64,000 nucleotides of DNA from an uncultured Caulobacterales bacterium (lineage in GTDB: Bacteria > Pseudomonadota > Alphaproteobacteria > Caulobacterales > Maricaulaceae). Below the pieces are notes generated by a model. The model was not told the DNA's origin. It made no database searches and saw only the letters and a list, made by a program, of their open reading frames with translations. This document shows, one piece after another, positions 43,611-53,518 of the stretch (position 1 is its first letter; every line of letters starts with the position of its first letter). The position numbers and the translations under genes were made by a program. The stretch is taken from contig CALFVT010000006.1 in the NCBI GenBank assembly GCA_937928165.1, forward strand, positions 1 through 64,000, read 5' to 3'.

Positions 43611-44216
43611 TTAAAATGGTGTGCGGCGGTTGAGCGCTGCCGTAATTGTGCCGTCATCTAAATAATCTAGCTCCCCGCCGACGGGCACGCCGTGGGCCAG
43701 CCGCGTAATTTTTACCGCGCTCGCTTCGATCTTATCGGTAATATAATGAGCGGTAGTTTGGCCATCGACGGTTGCGTTCATGGCCAAAATAACTTCTTTC
43801 AACTCTTGCGCCTCTACCCGCGCAAATAAAGAACTTATATTCAGATCATCAGGACGCACCCCGTTAAGGGCCGATAGAGTTCCGCCCAGCACATGATACC
43901 GGCCGCGAAAGGCCCCCGCCCGCTCCATGGCCCATAAATCACCAACGTCTTGAACCACGCAGATAATACTCGGATCACGCCCCGGCGCTTCGCAGATATG
44001 GCAGGGGTTTTGCGTATCAATATTCCCGCACTGCTCACAAGCGGTAACGCTGCGCATGGCCACAGCCATAGCCTCGGTCAAAGGCGCCATGAGGCTATCT
44101 TTTTTCTTAATCAGTTCAAGGGAGGCCCGCCGCGCAGAACGCGGCCCAAGCCCCGGCAATTTAGCCAAAAGACTTATTAGGCGTTCAATTTCGGGGCTGG
44201 CAGTTTTCGGGGTCAT
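43611..44216 (-). CDS. recR: Recombination protein RecR
   Basis: A 201-residue RecR, which with RecO and RecF loads RecA on gapped DNA. It has the helix-hairpin-helix [17 protein letters not shown], the zinc finger [16 protein letters not shown], and a Toprim domain with [15 protein letters not shown] and the [11 protein letters not shown] motif. Length is standard. It is the third gene of the leftward dnaX-ybaB-recR group, 84 bp after ybaB. Confidence 0.96.
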   Translation of the reverse strand: MTPKTASPEIERLISLLAKLPGLGPRSARRASLELIKKKDSLMAPLTEAMAVAMRSVTACEQCGNIDTQNPCHICEAPGRDPSIICVVQDVGDLWAMERAGAFRGRYHVLGGTLSALNGVRPDDLNISSLFARVEAQELKEVILAMNATVDGQTTAHYITDKIEASAVKITRLAHGVPVGGELDYLDDGTITAALNRRTPF

Positions 44217-44300
44217 AAAAGCTCTTGATTCGCTCTATCTATACCCCGAAACCCGCGCGGCGCAAAAGCCGCACATATAAACCATTATGCTCAATGACCG

Positions 44301-44624
44301 TTAAAACGGCATTTTCATACCGGGCGGAAGCTCTAACCCGCCAAAGGCCGATTTCATTTTTTCCGCTTGGGCCTCATCGAGTTTAACCTTGGCGTCTTGA
44401 TAGGCTGCGACAATCAGGTCTTCGACAATCTCTGCCTCTTCACCGCTCAGCAGTGACGGGTCAATACTCAGCCCTTTCATATTGCCGCCGCCCGCAAGCC
44501 GCACCGTCACAAGCCCGCCGCCAGAGCCGCCTTCAACAACGATATCCGCAACTTCAGCTTGGGCCGTTTCCATTTTGGCCTGCATGTCTTTTGCCTGTTT
44601 CATCAGGCCCATAATATCTTTCAT
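44301..44624 (-). CDS. YbaB/EbfC nucleoid-associated protein
   Basis: A 107-residue DNA-binding protein of the YbaB/EbfC family. It starts MKDIMGLMKQAKDMQAKM, has the central VRLAGGGNMKGLSIDPSLL and ends GGLELPPGMKMPF, all classic. It forms dimers that coat the nucleoid. It lies between dnaX (34 bp before) and recR, the usual bacterial order. Confidence 0.95.
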   Translation of the reverse strand: MKDIMGLMKQAKDMQAKMETAQAEVADIVVEGGSGGGLVTVRLAGGGNMKGLSIDPSLLSGEEAEIVEDLIVAAYQDAKVKLDEAQAEKMKSAFGGLELPPGMKMPF

Positions 44625-44658
44625 GATCTATCCTTAAATCTCGCGCCTTACAGCGCTA

Positions 44659-46416
44659 TTAGGTGGATGTAGGGGCCGTGCTGCGAATTTCAATAAGCTT
44701 AGCCTCTTTCAGCAGAGCATGTTTAAAGGCCGGGTGAGATTTATCTTTCTCCGCTCGCTCTTTATCCTCACGCCTACGTTTTTCTTTTAGGGTTTCCGCC
44801 CCCGGCTCATCGGCAATATCAATGACCCAAAGCTCTCCAGTCAGGTCTGTGAAAGCGTCAACTGCGCGCCCGATTAAAGACGGCGGCGCGGCTTTAAGTT
44901 TTGAAATGCGCAAATGACCAGGGCGAAAGCTAACTAGGCGAAAATGACGGTCAATATCAGATTTAATTCCGATTTTTTCCTTTGGCAACGCCTCAACTAA
45001 GGCTTCGAAACTTTCAAAATTTGATGCCGTTTCGGGTACAGGTTTTAGCGCCGCGTTTGGCGCGGAAGTTGCCGCAGGTTTCGGCGGCGCGGTGTGAATA
45101 TCGGTTATATTATTATCAAGATTATTATCTGGTTCTACATCACGATTTTGCGGCGCAGATGGTGACGGCCCTGCGGCATTTTCTAGGGGCGCTTTTAATC
45201 CGGGCCTGCTTAAGTTTTTCAGACCCGGATGGTTAAAATTTCCGGACTTAATCTCCGATAAGATAGAGGCAATTAATTCAGGCGGCGGCACCTCCGCCGC
45301 ACTGGCCAGTTTAATAATCGACATCTCTGCCGCGGCCAAAGGCACAGGCGCAAGCCGCACCGCGCTGTAATCAGCGGTTAAAATCTGCCAAAGCCGCGCG
45401 AGTTGTCCCTGGGTTAAGTCTGCGGCCAAGGCCTGCATGCGCGCAATTTGGTCCGGCGCGGCATCAAATCCCGCCGCTGCCCCCATCGCTTTTGCACGGG
45501 AAATTTCATGGCACATATCCAAAAGATCGCGCATGATAATCACTGGGTCTGCCCCGTCCCGGTATTGACTGGCAAGCTCGCTAAGACCGTCTTGTGCCCG
45601 TCCGCGCGCCGCATGGTCAAATAAATCAAAAATACGGCTCCGGTCCCCAAGACCCAGCATATGGCGGATTTGACCCGCGCCGATTGGCTCACCGCCCGCT
45701 GATTGAACCAGCGCTTGATCAAGCAAAGACAGGCTATCACGGACAGAACCTTCGGCGGCGCGGGCAATCAGCGCAAGGCCGTCATCACTCACTGCAACGG
45801 ACTCTTTTTCGCAAATCCTTTTCAAATGCGCCGCAAGCACATCGGCATCCACCCGGCGCAGGTCAAAGCGCTGGCAGCGAGATAAAACCGTAATTGGGAC
45901 TTTACGGATTTCCGTTGTCGCAAAGATAAATTTGGCATGATCCGGCGGCTCTTCGAGGGTTTTTAAAAGCGCATTAAATGCCCCCGTTGAGAGCATATGC
46001 ACCTCATCGATAATATAAACTTTATAGCGCGCCTCAACCGGGGCATAGCGCACCCCGTCCAAAAGCTCACGCATGTTTTCAACCCCCGTGCGAGAGGCCG
46101 CATCCATTTCCAAAACATCCATATGGTTTGACGCCATAATCCGTTCGCAATGATGGCCTATTTTGGAAAAATCCGTACTTGGCCCGTCATTGTCATCACT
46201 GTGGTAATTCAGTGCCCGCGCCAATAGCCGCGCTGTGGTGGTTTTCCCAATCCCGCGCACCCCAGTCATCATAAAGGCATGGGCCACCCGGCCGGCTTTA
46301 AACGCATTGGTCAAGGTTGTGACCATGGCTTCTTGGCCGATCATATCTTCAAAGCTTTGCGGGCGATATTTTCGCGCCAAAACCTGATAGGCGTGCTGAG
46401 GACTTTCATCTGACAT
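44659..46416 (-). CDS. dnaX: DNA polymerase III subunit gamma/tau
   Basis: A 585-residue clamp-loader subunit. Walker A is MTGVRGIGKTTTARLLA, Walker B is KVYIIDEVHMLS, sensor 1 is FATTEIRKVPITVLSRCQRFDLR. The usual zinc-binding cysteine cluster after Walker A is mostly lost (only GHHC remains). Domain III and a long proline/alanine linker (about 395-470) are followed by a tau-like C-terminal part (SDIDRHFRLVSFRPGHLRI), so the full tau form is encoded. I saw no strong frameshift site for gamma. It leads the dnaX-ybaB-recR unit. Confidence 0.95.
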   Translation of the reverse strand: MSDESPQHAYQVLARKYRPQSFEDMIGQEAMVTTLTNAFKAGRVAHAFMMTGVRGIGKTTTARLLARALNYHSDDNDGPSTDFSKIGHHCERIMASNHMDVLEMDAASRTGVENMRELLDGVRYAPVEARYKVYIIDEVHMLSTGAFNALLKTLEEPPDHAKFIFATTEIRKVPITVLSRCQRFDLRRVDADVLAAHLKRICEKESVAVSDDGLALIARAAEGSVRDSLSLLDQALVQSAGGEPIGAGQIRHMLGLGDRSRIFDLFDHAARGRAQDGLSELASQYRDGADPVIIMRDLLDMCHEISRAKAMGAAAGFDAAPDQIARMQALAADLTQGQLARLWQILTADYSAVRLAPVPLAAAEMSIIKLASAAEVPPPELIASILSEIKSGNFNHPGLKNLSRPGLKAPLENAAGPSPSAPQNRDVEPDNNLDNNITDIHTAPPKPAATSAPNAALKPVPETASNFESFEALVEALPKEKIGIKSDIDRHFRLVSFRPGHLRISKLKAAPPSLIGRAVDAFTDLTGELWVIDIADEPGAETLKEKRRREDKERAEKDKSHPAFKHALLKEAKLIEIRSTAPTST

Positions 46417-46492
46417 AAACGCACTTATAACGAAGCGGGGTCATATGTAAAATGTCGAATTGAAGAATATATTATGACATTTAAAGCCTTGT

Positions 46493-47878
46493 TTAACGGG
46501 TTAGTCTCGCCTTAACGGCTAAGTTCGTTCCCACATTTCTAAAGGCTTCCTTGAGTTCATCGCCCGAGAATGTCGGGATAAAAAAGCTTTCAGATGACGC
46601 ACAAGATTTGAGTATATCAAGCGTATCAGAATCATTCACTTCATGTGGAATTGTGATAATTTCAATACCAGCATGTTTTATTGAATCACAAATTTCTAAA
46701 GTTATCTTATTCGCTTCTATTTTATCATCTTCAATTCGATCAGCTGTCAAATTATTCCAATGATATATACCATTAAAATCCGCACGCTCACCATTTAATG
46801 TCACTGAATTTGTACCGTCTGTCATTAACAGCAAAACATTCCGCGTCTCTTGCTGATTTGAAAATTTAGCTTCGTCAAAAGGCAATCTATAATCCAAAGT
46901 TCGCCAAGCCCACATTATTCCAGCTGGGATATATGTATTTCCAATCGTTTCTAAGGAATCTATGGCATCTTTAATTTTAGGAAAGTTTTCTGTTAAAGGC
47001 ATCATGGCGTTGTAACCGCCATGACAATTAGAGGAATGCGATGTACCTTGAAGCAATTTACCACCATATTCGGGATATAAATGAGCCCCGTCTTTTCGTG
47101 AGCCCATACAACCTTCCCACCGGGTGGGTTCAGTGATCGTCTTATATACAGAAACTTGACAAACGGTCGCGGAATTTTCACCACTTGAAGACACGCAATT
47201 TACAGATTTATCCTCATCCAATACAGTATAGCTAAGCGGTATTTCAGGTTGAATTTCCAACCAACTTGCGCCCCGATTAGATTCATCAATACGAACATAT
47301 TCAGAAAACGGCACCATGCTAACTTTAACATCCCCTGGATTAACCGCTGATCGGCTGACCGTATCCACAAGCTCCGTCGCGGCTATCTTTAGATCATCTA
47401 TACGGCCAAAATCAGCCATAGATAATGTCGTATCAAGAGCGAGAGCCAAATTCAATTTAAAGCCATCCGTTGGAATTACAGCTTCTGCGAGTGCAGTTAC
47501 ATCAATGGGCTCAAAACCAAAAGCACCCATTATAAGGAGATCTTTCTGGTATTTGGCGCTAACTCTAACGTTTTTATTGTCGGGGCCAAAAAATTGAACA
47601 TCTACTTCTGCGGTCGGAATATCTTCTGCTAAAGACAATCTAATACGCTTTTTCAATTCTGAACGATCGTCTTCACTTGATGCAACCGCGTCAATTAAAG
47701 CTCTATCAGCAAAGTTTTGTAACCTTTGTTGAGCATTTGTGCCGTCTATGTAATCTACGGTGGCACCTGTTGTTAACAATAAAGCGCTAATGACTACGCC
47801 TAGTAATATCGAAAAATTTCCTGATTCGTTATTTAGAAACCGGCCGAAACACCGAGGATGACTTTTATTGAGATACAT
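46493..47878 (-). CDS. TadG-like pilus-type protein with a von Willebrand A domain
   Basis: About 461 residues. The N-terminus has a TadE/TadG-type leader with one hydrophobic segment (FSILLGVVISALLLTTGATVDY). A vWA domain follows, with MIDAS sequence DTTLSM (LALALDTTLSMADFG) and the second metal region VLLLMTDGTNS. Proteins like this act with tad pili or as stand-alone surface proteins. No tad gene is near. It is more A+T-rich than its neighbours and lies between SRP RNA and dnaX, genes that usually adjoin. ATG 47878 or GTG 47887 are both possible starts. Confidence 0.85.
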   Translation of the reverse strand: MYLNKSHPRCFGRFLNNESGNFSILLGVVISALLLTTGATVDYIDGTNAQQRLQNFADRALIDAVASSEDDRSELKKRIRLSLAEDIPTAEVDVQFFGPDNKNVRVSAKYQKDLLIMGAFGFEPIDVTALAEAVIPTDGFKLNLALALDTTLSMADFGRIDDLKIAATELVDTVSRSAVNPGDVKVSMVPFSEYVRIDESNRGASWLEIQPEIPLSYTVLDEDKSVNCVSSSGENSATVCQVSVYKTITEPTRWEGCMGSRKDGAHLYPEYGGKLLQGTSHSSNCHGGYNAMMPLTENFPKIKDAIDSLETIGNTYIPAGIMWAWRTLDYRLPFDEAKFSNQQETRNVLLLMTDGTNSVTLNGERADFNGIYHWNNLTADRIEDDKIEANKITLEICDSIKHAGIEIITIPHEVNDSDTLDILKSCASSESFFIPTFSGDELKEAFRNVGTNLAVKARLTR

Positions 47879-48028
47879 ATGATTCACTCTGTATTATTTG
47901 TGAACGCCCCATAGTATTCCAAAATACATATAGGAAAAAATATAAGAGAGAATAAACCGTTATGGTTAAGCCTGCGTAAAATTTACATGTTTTAAGGGCT
48001 TAAGATGACAGATTTAAAAAATAAAAGT

Positions 48029-48122
48029 GGAAGACTGAAACCTGACCCAAAAAGAAATCGTTACGGCTGCTGCGTTCCCGCCCTGACCGGGTTGGCGACA
48101 ATTTTGTCCAAGCCAATCTTCC
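48029..48122 (-). ncRNA. ffs: Signal recognition particle RNA (bacterial 4.5S type)
   Basis: About 94 nt on the minus strand. It carries the SRP domain IV hallmarks CCCGGTCAGG, the GGGAAC apical part and GCAGCAGCCG (4.5S consensus GGUCAGG...GGAAGCAGCC). The ends pair: GGAAGA at the 5' end with TCTTCC at the 3' end. A T-rich tract follows (rev. comp. of 48010-48028), fitting a terminator. The RNA works with Ffh to target membrane proteins. A 76-codon plus-strand ORF here is an antisense shadow. Confidence 0.88.
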
Positions 48123-48231
48123 ATCGTCTCTATGGCGAAAAAAGCTTGCGCTTACAAGAGAGAATTATCAGCAAAGACCTATCAGTCAATAATTATCACT
48201 CTGGCCCCTATCCCTTTAAATCCTTAGCTGT

Positions 48232-51012
48232 TTAGGGCGTTTCAGGTGTTGCGCCTTTAAAAATAAGTTTTTGATAAACCCGCCCAATGACGATCAAAAT
48301 AAGGCCTAAGACAACAAATGACATCGCCCGCAAGACACCTTCGAGTCCGGCCATATCTATCAAGAAGGCTTTTAATACGGTAATGATAATAATCACCCCT
48401 GACACAATACGCACATCCCGGCGGCGCGTTTTCAGCCCAAAGACCAATAAGCTTATCCCGACCATGAGCCATGCGGCGCTAATGGCGTAAAGTTCAAACC
48501 CGCGCGGGGCCGCTGCAAAGAGACTAATCGCCGCCCCTGAAAACATATGGCGCACAGAGGAGGTAATATAAAGCATAAATGAGAGCAAGCCGAGCCCGGC
48601 CGCGCTGCGCACATAAATCGCTGGGCGGCTATGCCGTGACCAAAGCGCAATAACGCCCAGAAGCCCCGCCGGTAGTAAATAGGCCAACAAAAGACTATTT
48701 AGCATAAATACGCCTTTAATCTCACTGCCCGCGTTCAATAACGGGTTGAGCTTTATCACAATGGCGGTGACAAAAATACCGAAGGTGAGCCCCGAAAGCC
48801 CCATCGATAAGATCGGCAAAAACTGTTTATGAGGCGGGCGCTTGTGAACGGGCAGGGCCGCGCCGCGCTCCATCCATGTGCTGCCCAAAGTGAAACACAG
48901 CCCCGTGAGAACAAATAGCGCAAATTCTTCGAGGCTAAAGCTGGTAGCGAGGACATAGCCTTTATTCATGACATGGTGGATTTGCATAACCATGAATAAA
49001 GCCGCGCTTGATAGGGCCGCCGCTTTAAGACCCTCAGACCATATGTCGTCTTCGGCTTTGCTTAAAACCTTAGCCGCAAGATAGCTCAGCGCGGCTGGCA
49101 GAGCGAGATATATCCACAGACTATTGACGACATAACGACGCCCGACATCACCCCCTTGGATATGATGAAAAATAGCCAAATAAAGCGATAATACTATGGC
49201 GCCGCCTAATAGGGGCCGCAGGACCCATACTGGGCGCAAAGAGTAAAGCCCTATGGCCGCCGCGGCCCCCAAAAGCCCCGCGTAAAATTGAACGTCCAAA
49301 TTTAACGCGCATAAAATAGCACTTAATATGGCAAGAGCCGCCGCCGCAACATATATGTTTAGAGGAATATTTTTTGTTGGCAGCTTCTCAGCGCGCCGCC
49401 ATAAAAACTCCGCTGTGAGGCCCATAAGGGCAGCCAGGAAAATATAAACCCCGCCTTCGGATAGACCAAGGGCGTTAAGATCAAGAAAGCTAGACCGAAC
49501 ACTATCACCTCCGCCGCGCTGTTTTGATAAGGACATCCAGATAAAAATCGGCGCAAAGGCCGATATTGCGCTCCATTGCACAGACCTATCCCCCAAAGCT
49601 GCGGTGAGTGTTTGTGCTTGAACGCGCTGGCGGCGGCTTTCATGCAAGCATAATGCCCATAAAATAATAACCGTTACGACAGCGAGGCCCATAGCGCTAT
49701 TAATGCTAATATCGCTCCAAAACGCATGAAAACTCGTGATAGCCGCGCCGATCAAAATATGTATATTAAACCGCGTCCACAGCGCGCCGGCGAGTGTAAA
49801 CATAGCCGCAAAACATAATCCCACGCCAAACATAATATCTTTGGGCGCGTTGAAATGATAGGCCATTAATAATGTAAGGCCAAGCCCGACTGTCCACAAG
49901 GCCGATAAACGGCGGTCAAAGCCGCCCGTATTAAGGGCAGAGTTTGTTTTAAAATCAGGTTTCTCTGGCCCTTCATACCGTAAGGTCGTCCATAAAGATG
50001 CCCCATAAGTCAGCGCGGTGAACAGACCCCACATCACGCCGGACGGCATAGCCTCTACCATAAACTGCGTAATAAACACCCAAAGCAAAAGCCCAAATAA
50101 GGTCAATACACTTAGTCCATGCCAGCCGCGTTTTTGGGCAAGCCACAAGGCGTTAGCGCTAACGATGGTAAGATAGCCCAAAAGAGCGGCCAAATTGGGC
50201 GTCGTTGATTGCATTAAAAACGGCGCGGCAAGACCCGCTATTAGGCCTAGGGCGGCGAGTTTTGGCCCATGCAGCAAGCCAAGCCCGAGGCCCGCTAAAG
50301 ACATAATCCCCAGCAATATAAAGGCGGGCGTTGGGCCAATAAAACCGTATAAATTATGGGCCGCATAAATAACGCCAAGGCCGGTGAATATGCCAATCCC
50401 CGTTAGAACCCCCGGGATATAGGCTTGTTGAAAGACAGGGACATTTCTCCCGCCTGCACCCGGTTTTAACAAATGGTCATGACGGCGTAGCCACTCCCCG
50501 CTGCCAATAGCGGCAAAGCCCAAAACCACCGCGAGCATAAGGCGTAAGGCCGGAGTAAATACGCCGGATTCAATCGAGAAACGAATAAGAAATACCGCGC
50601 CAATCGCCAGCGCCGTGCCGCCGACCCACACCGACCATTGGGACCCAATTCTCTCCTCCAGTGAAGGCCCTGGCAGCTTTGCTGCGGATGGGCGCTTTGG
50701 GGTCTGCAAAGGCTTAACCACTTTTTCAGACACAGGCTCTGCTTTGGTTATAGGCTCTGTTTTGGGCGTATGCTCTGCTGTAGCCATGGGCTCGACCGCC
50801 GTTTTTTGCGCCCGCCGGCTTACTGGCATGGCCGCCTTAGGCCGTGACGCCCTACCTTGGGGGATTTCGCCAGTTTGAATTATATAAAGGTTTAGTTCAC
50901 GGCGCAGGGCCGACATTTCATCTTTAAGGCGGCTCAATTTGACAAGGGCAATGATCGCCATTACCGGGGCCGCCAAAATTAAAAGCCCAATAATAACAGC
51001 GATTAATTCCAT
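48232..51012 (-). CDS. DUF2339 multi-spanning membrane protein
   Basis: A 926-residue inner-membrane protein. It starts with one helix (LIAVIIGLLILAAPVMAIIALV), then a coiled coil and a basic, proline-rich linker, then LEERIGSQWSVWVGGTALAIGAVFLIRFSIE, the DUF2339 entry motif, and more than 20 hydrophobic segments to the end. The family is widespread and has no known function; envelope or polysaccharide transport has been suggested on architecture alone. It is a single gene. Confidence 0.88.
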   Translation of the reverse strand: MELIAVIIGLLILAAPVMAIIALVKLSRLKDEMSALRRELNLYIIQTGEIPQGRASRPKAAMPVSRRAQKTAVEPMATAEHTPKTEPITKAEPVSEKVVKPLQTPKRPSAAKLPGPSLEERIGSQWSVWVGGTALAIGAVFLIRFSIESGVFTPALRLMLAVVLGFAAIGSGEWLRRHDHLLKPGAGGRNVPVFQQAYIPGVLTGIGIFTGLGVIYAAHNLYGFIGPTPAFILLGIMSLAGLGLGLLHGPKLAALGLIAGLAAPFLMQSTTPNLAALLGYLTIVSANALWLAQKRGWHGLSVLTLFGLLLWVFITQFMVEAMPSGVMWGLFTALTYGASLWTTLRYEGPEKPDFKTNSALNTGGFDRRLSALWTVGLGLTLLMAYHFNAPKDIMFGVGLCFAAMFTLAGALWTRFNIHILIGAAITSFHAFWSDISINSAMGLAVVTVIILWALCLHESRRQRVQAQTLTAALGDRSVQWSAISAFAPIFIWMSLSKQRGGGDSVRSSFLDLNALGLSEGGVYIFLAALMGLTAEFLWRRAEKLPTKNIPLNIYVAAAALAILSAILCALNLDVQFYAGLLGAAAAIGLYSLRPVWVLRPLLGGAIVLSLYLAIFHHIQGGDVGRRYVVNSLWIYLALPAALSYLAAKVLSKAEDDIWSEGLKAAALSSAALFMVMQIHHVMNKGYVLATSFSLEEFALFVLTGLCFTLGSTWMERGAALPVHKRPPHKQFLPILSMGLSGLTFGIFVTAIVIKLNPLLNAGSEIKGVFMLNSLLLAYLLPAGLLGVIALWSRHSRPAIYVRSAAGLGLLSFMLYITSSVRHMFSGAAISLFAAAPRGFELYAISAAWLMVGISLLVFGLKTRRRDVRIVSGVIIIITVLKAFLIDMAGLEGVLRAMSFVVLGLILIVIGRVYQKLIFKGATPETP

Positions 51013-51042
51013 TCAGACCTCCTATGATAGTTTAAGCCTAGT

Positions 51043-51876
51043 CTAAGACGGGAATGAGGGCAAGAGCGCCTTAATCAGGCGGTGAAGCTTGGGCGATAGT
51101 GTCTCCATGGCTTTATACACATCTTCGGCGCAGGTTACATGGCCCGAATTGACATCATCAATGCAAAGATTACTCACCGCGCTGAGGGCTAAAATCTCAC
51201 AGCCCATTTGCCGCGCAGCAATAACTTCTGGGACTGTGGACATGCCAACCATATGCGCGCCGAACATGCGCAGCATGCGAATTTCCGCCGGCGTTTCAAG
51301 ACTTGGCCCCGCAGCATAAGCATAAACGCCGCGTTTGGCCGTGATGTTAAGTTTCTCCGCAAGGACTTGTGTCTGGTGAATTAGGCGTTTTGAATAAGCC
51401 CCGTTCATTGATGTAAATCTACCGCCCATATGCGCATCATGAAGGCCGCGCAGGGGATCGTTTCCTGTCATACCGGGTAAATTAATATGATCTTCAATAA
51501 GGCCAATCTCACCGCCTTGGAAATGCGGCCCTATACCGCCCGCAGCATTGGTGATAATCATTTGCCGCGCGCCGAGGGCCACCATGATCTGAACAGGAAA
51601 GACAAGCTCAGCCGGGCTATAGCCCTCATACATATGTAGCCGCCCTTGCATAGCCATTACATTGCGGCCTTCAAGGCGGCCAATTTTAAACGCGCCTTTA
51701 TGCTGCGGCGCAGTTGAGCTTAATACGCCCGGAACATCATGAAAGGGGATAGATATACCTTTAATATCATCCGCTAACCCACCAAGGCCCGAGCCTAAGA
51801 TAAGGGCGGTTTCAACACGGCCATGAAGATACGGCTTAATAAAGCTTACGGCTTTTTGGATGTTATCATATATCAT
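51043..51876 (-). CDS. punA: Purine-nucleoside phosphorylase (trimeric class)
   Basis: A 277-residue enzyme that splits purine nucleosides with phosphate to free base and ribose 1-phosphate for salvage. Class landmarks: ALILGSGLGGLAD with the phosphate-binding serine, MQGRLHMYEGYS, IITNAAGGIG, YAYAAGPSLETPAEIRML with the purine-site glutamate and LALSAVSNLC. The length and motifs are those of the PNP-II/trimeric family rather than hexameric DeoD. It is a single gene. Confidence 0.93.
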   Translation of the reverse strand: MIYDNIQKAVSFIKPYLHGRVETALILGSGLGGLADDIKGISIPFHDVPGVLSSTAPQHKGAFKIGRLEGRNVMAMQGRLHMYEGYSPAELVFPVQIMVALGARQMIITNAAGGIGPHFQGGEIGLIEDHINLPGMTGNDPLRGLHDAHMGGRFTSMNGAYSKRLIHQTQVLAEKLNITAKRGVYAYAAGPSLETPAEIRMLRMFGAHMVGMSTVPEVIAARQMGCEILALSAVSNLCIDDVNSGHVTCAEDVYKAMETLSPKLHRLIKALLPSFPS

Positions 51877-52108
51877 ATTACGGCTCTAAATTTTATGCGT
51901 ATTACAAAGCCGATATCATTAGGGGCTTATTAAACATAAGATATATTTTTTTTTAAAAAACCTCATTTTTTCAAGGACCACCGTCTCACTTCAATCCATT
52001 CACAAAATTTTAATATTATATTTTAACCCCTTTATTGTGATTTCACTTTATGTCCAATGCCGCAAGACGTTTTGAAATCTATCCGGTTCAAACGAGGGGT
52101 GAGAACTT

Positions 52109-53515
52109 ATGAAAAACCATATCGCTTTAAAATCATTTTGGCAAAATACAGCTGGGAATTTCTCTTTAATTGGCGCAATTTCTTTAATTACTGCCGTCTC
52201 GGTTATGGGGCTTGGAATTGATGCCCAGCGCAATTATGTTTTAAAATCCGACTTACAATCCGCCGTTGATGCCGCCGCCATATCCGGCGCCCTTGCAAAA
52301 TCTGGTTTGGGTGATGAAGCCTCTTTTGGAGAGCGCCGTAAAGCCGCCCTTACCAGTTTAATGGATAACACAAAGACCATAGAGCTTTCATCAGCGCCCA
52401 AAGTTAATATCAACCCGCTTAGCGGCGAAGTTAGGGTCAAAGCCGAGGCTAAAACTGACCATCTTATCATGTCTTTATTTGGACATAAAAACTGGTCAAT
52501 TTATGCAGAAGGCAAAGCCGCTTACGGGACAGCGAGTGAGAACATCCCCGGCACAATTCCCCCTGAAATTATAGCACCGGGGACAGATAATGAAATCCAA
52601 GACTCATCAAACTTAAACCATCCACTGTCTATTGCTTTTGTTTTAGATAATTCATTATCTCTGCTAAATGAGTTTTCCGGAGACCTTAGCGAAGGGTTTA
52701 ACCCTCCCTTAGGCGGGAGGAACGGGCCTGCTACACTGGCGGGGGGCCCATCAAGCGCCGGAAGTACTGGAGGGGGCAGCAGTAAAGTGCCAATATCACG
52801 CCTTAATATCATTAAAGAGGCAGCCGATGACTTTTACCGCAGACTTGACACAATGGCCCGTACTAACCCAGGAATGCGGCAAAATATTCGCACGGCTTTA
52901 ATGCCTTTTAATGATGGTCTAGACCGCCGTTATCAGGTTGGGCTTAAGCCGGGCTGGGCGCGCACAGCGGCGCAAACAAAAAACATGCAGCCCAAACGCC
53001 GCAAATTACCTGTTGAATCATTTAATTCGGCTATTACCCAGCTTAATAATGATAGCAAGACAAACTCAAATAAAGCCCGCAAAGCCATTGTCTTTATGGG
53101 TGACGGTAAATTTGACATTGGATATGACCGTACAACAGAGACCCAACGCCTGATTGAAACCTGCCAGCGAGCAAAGAATGACGGTATTGAAATTTATGTT
53201 ATGGCTCTTGAGATCGCCAATGATAAAGCCCTTAATCCTTATCAAATTTGCGCCTCACCAAATGGTAGCATATCTGGCTATGGCCCAAATCAAATTGCCG
53301 TAGACAATAGCTGCCTTGTTGCGAGCACCGCCGCGCAGCAAACACAATGCCGCGTTGAAAAGAGTGAATATTTTTCTCAAATCACATCACGCAGGGATAT
53401 GGAGCAGTTTTGGGCGCGCTTAAACCCTGCAAGGCGGCCTGCACCGGACAGTGAAACAGGCAGCATAGATACGAATAATAATCGCCGAAAGGCCAGTGTC
53501 CGCCTGATTGAATAA
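52109..53515 (+). CDS. Second TadG-like protein with a vWA domain
   Basis: A 468-residue protein. One N-terminal hydrophobic segment (FSLIGAISLITAVSVMGLGIDA) follows a short basic leader, as in TadE/TadG proteins. The vWA domain has FVLDNSLSLL as MIDAS and AIVFMGDGKFDIG later; a low-complexity glycine/serine stretch (about 195-225) is inserted in between. A strong GAGGGG precedes the ATG. Similar in plan to the protein at 46493-47878, 4 kb away, but too different to be a recent duplicate. No pilus assembly genes are near. Confidence 0.85.
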   Translation: MKNHIALKSFWQNTAGNFSLIGAISLITAVSVMGLGIDAQRNYVLKSDLQSAVDAAAISGALAKSGLGDEASFGERRKAALTSLMDNTKTIELSSAPKVNINPLSGEVRVKAEAKTDHLIMSLFGHKNWSIYAEGKAAYGTASENIPGTIPPEIIAPGTDNEIQDSSNLNHPLSIAFVLDNSLSLLNEFSGDLSEGFNPPLGGRNGPATLAGGPSSAGSTGGGSSKVPISRLNIIKEAADDFYRRLDTMARTNPGMRQNIRTALMPFNDGLDRRYQVGLKPGWARTAAQTKNMQPKRRKLPVESFNSAITQLNNDSKTNSNKARKAIVFMGDGKFDIGYDRTTETQRLIETCQRAKNDGIEIYVMALEIANDKALNPYQICASPNGSISGYGPNQIAVDNSCLVASTAAQQTQCRVEKSEYFSQITSRRDMEQFWARLNPARRPAPDSETGSIDTNNNRRKASVRLIE

Positions 53516-53518
53516 GCT

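Noticed and set aside
48005-48235. 76-codon plus-strand frame
   Set aside because: Antisense to the SRP RNA gene at 48029-48122.
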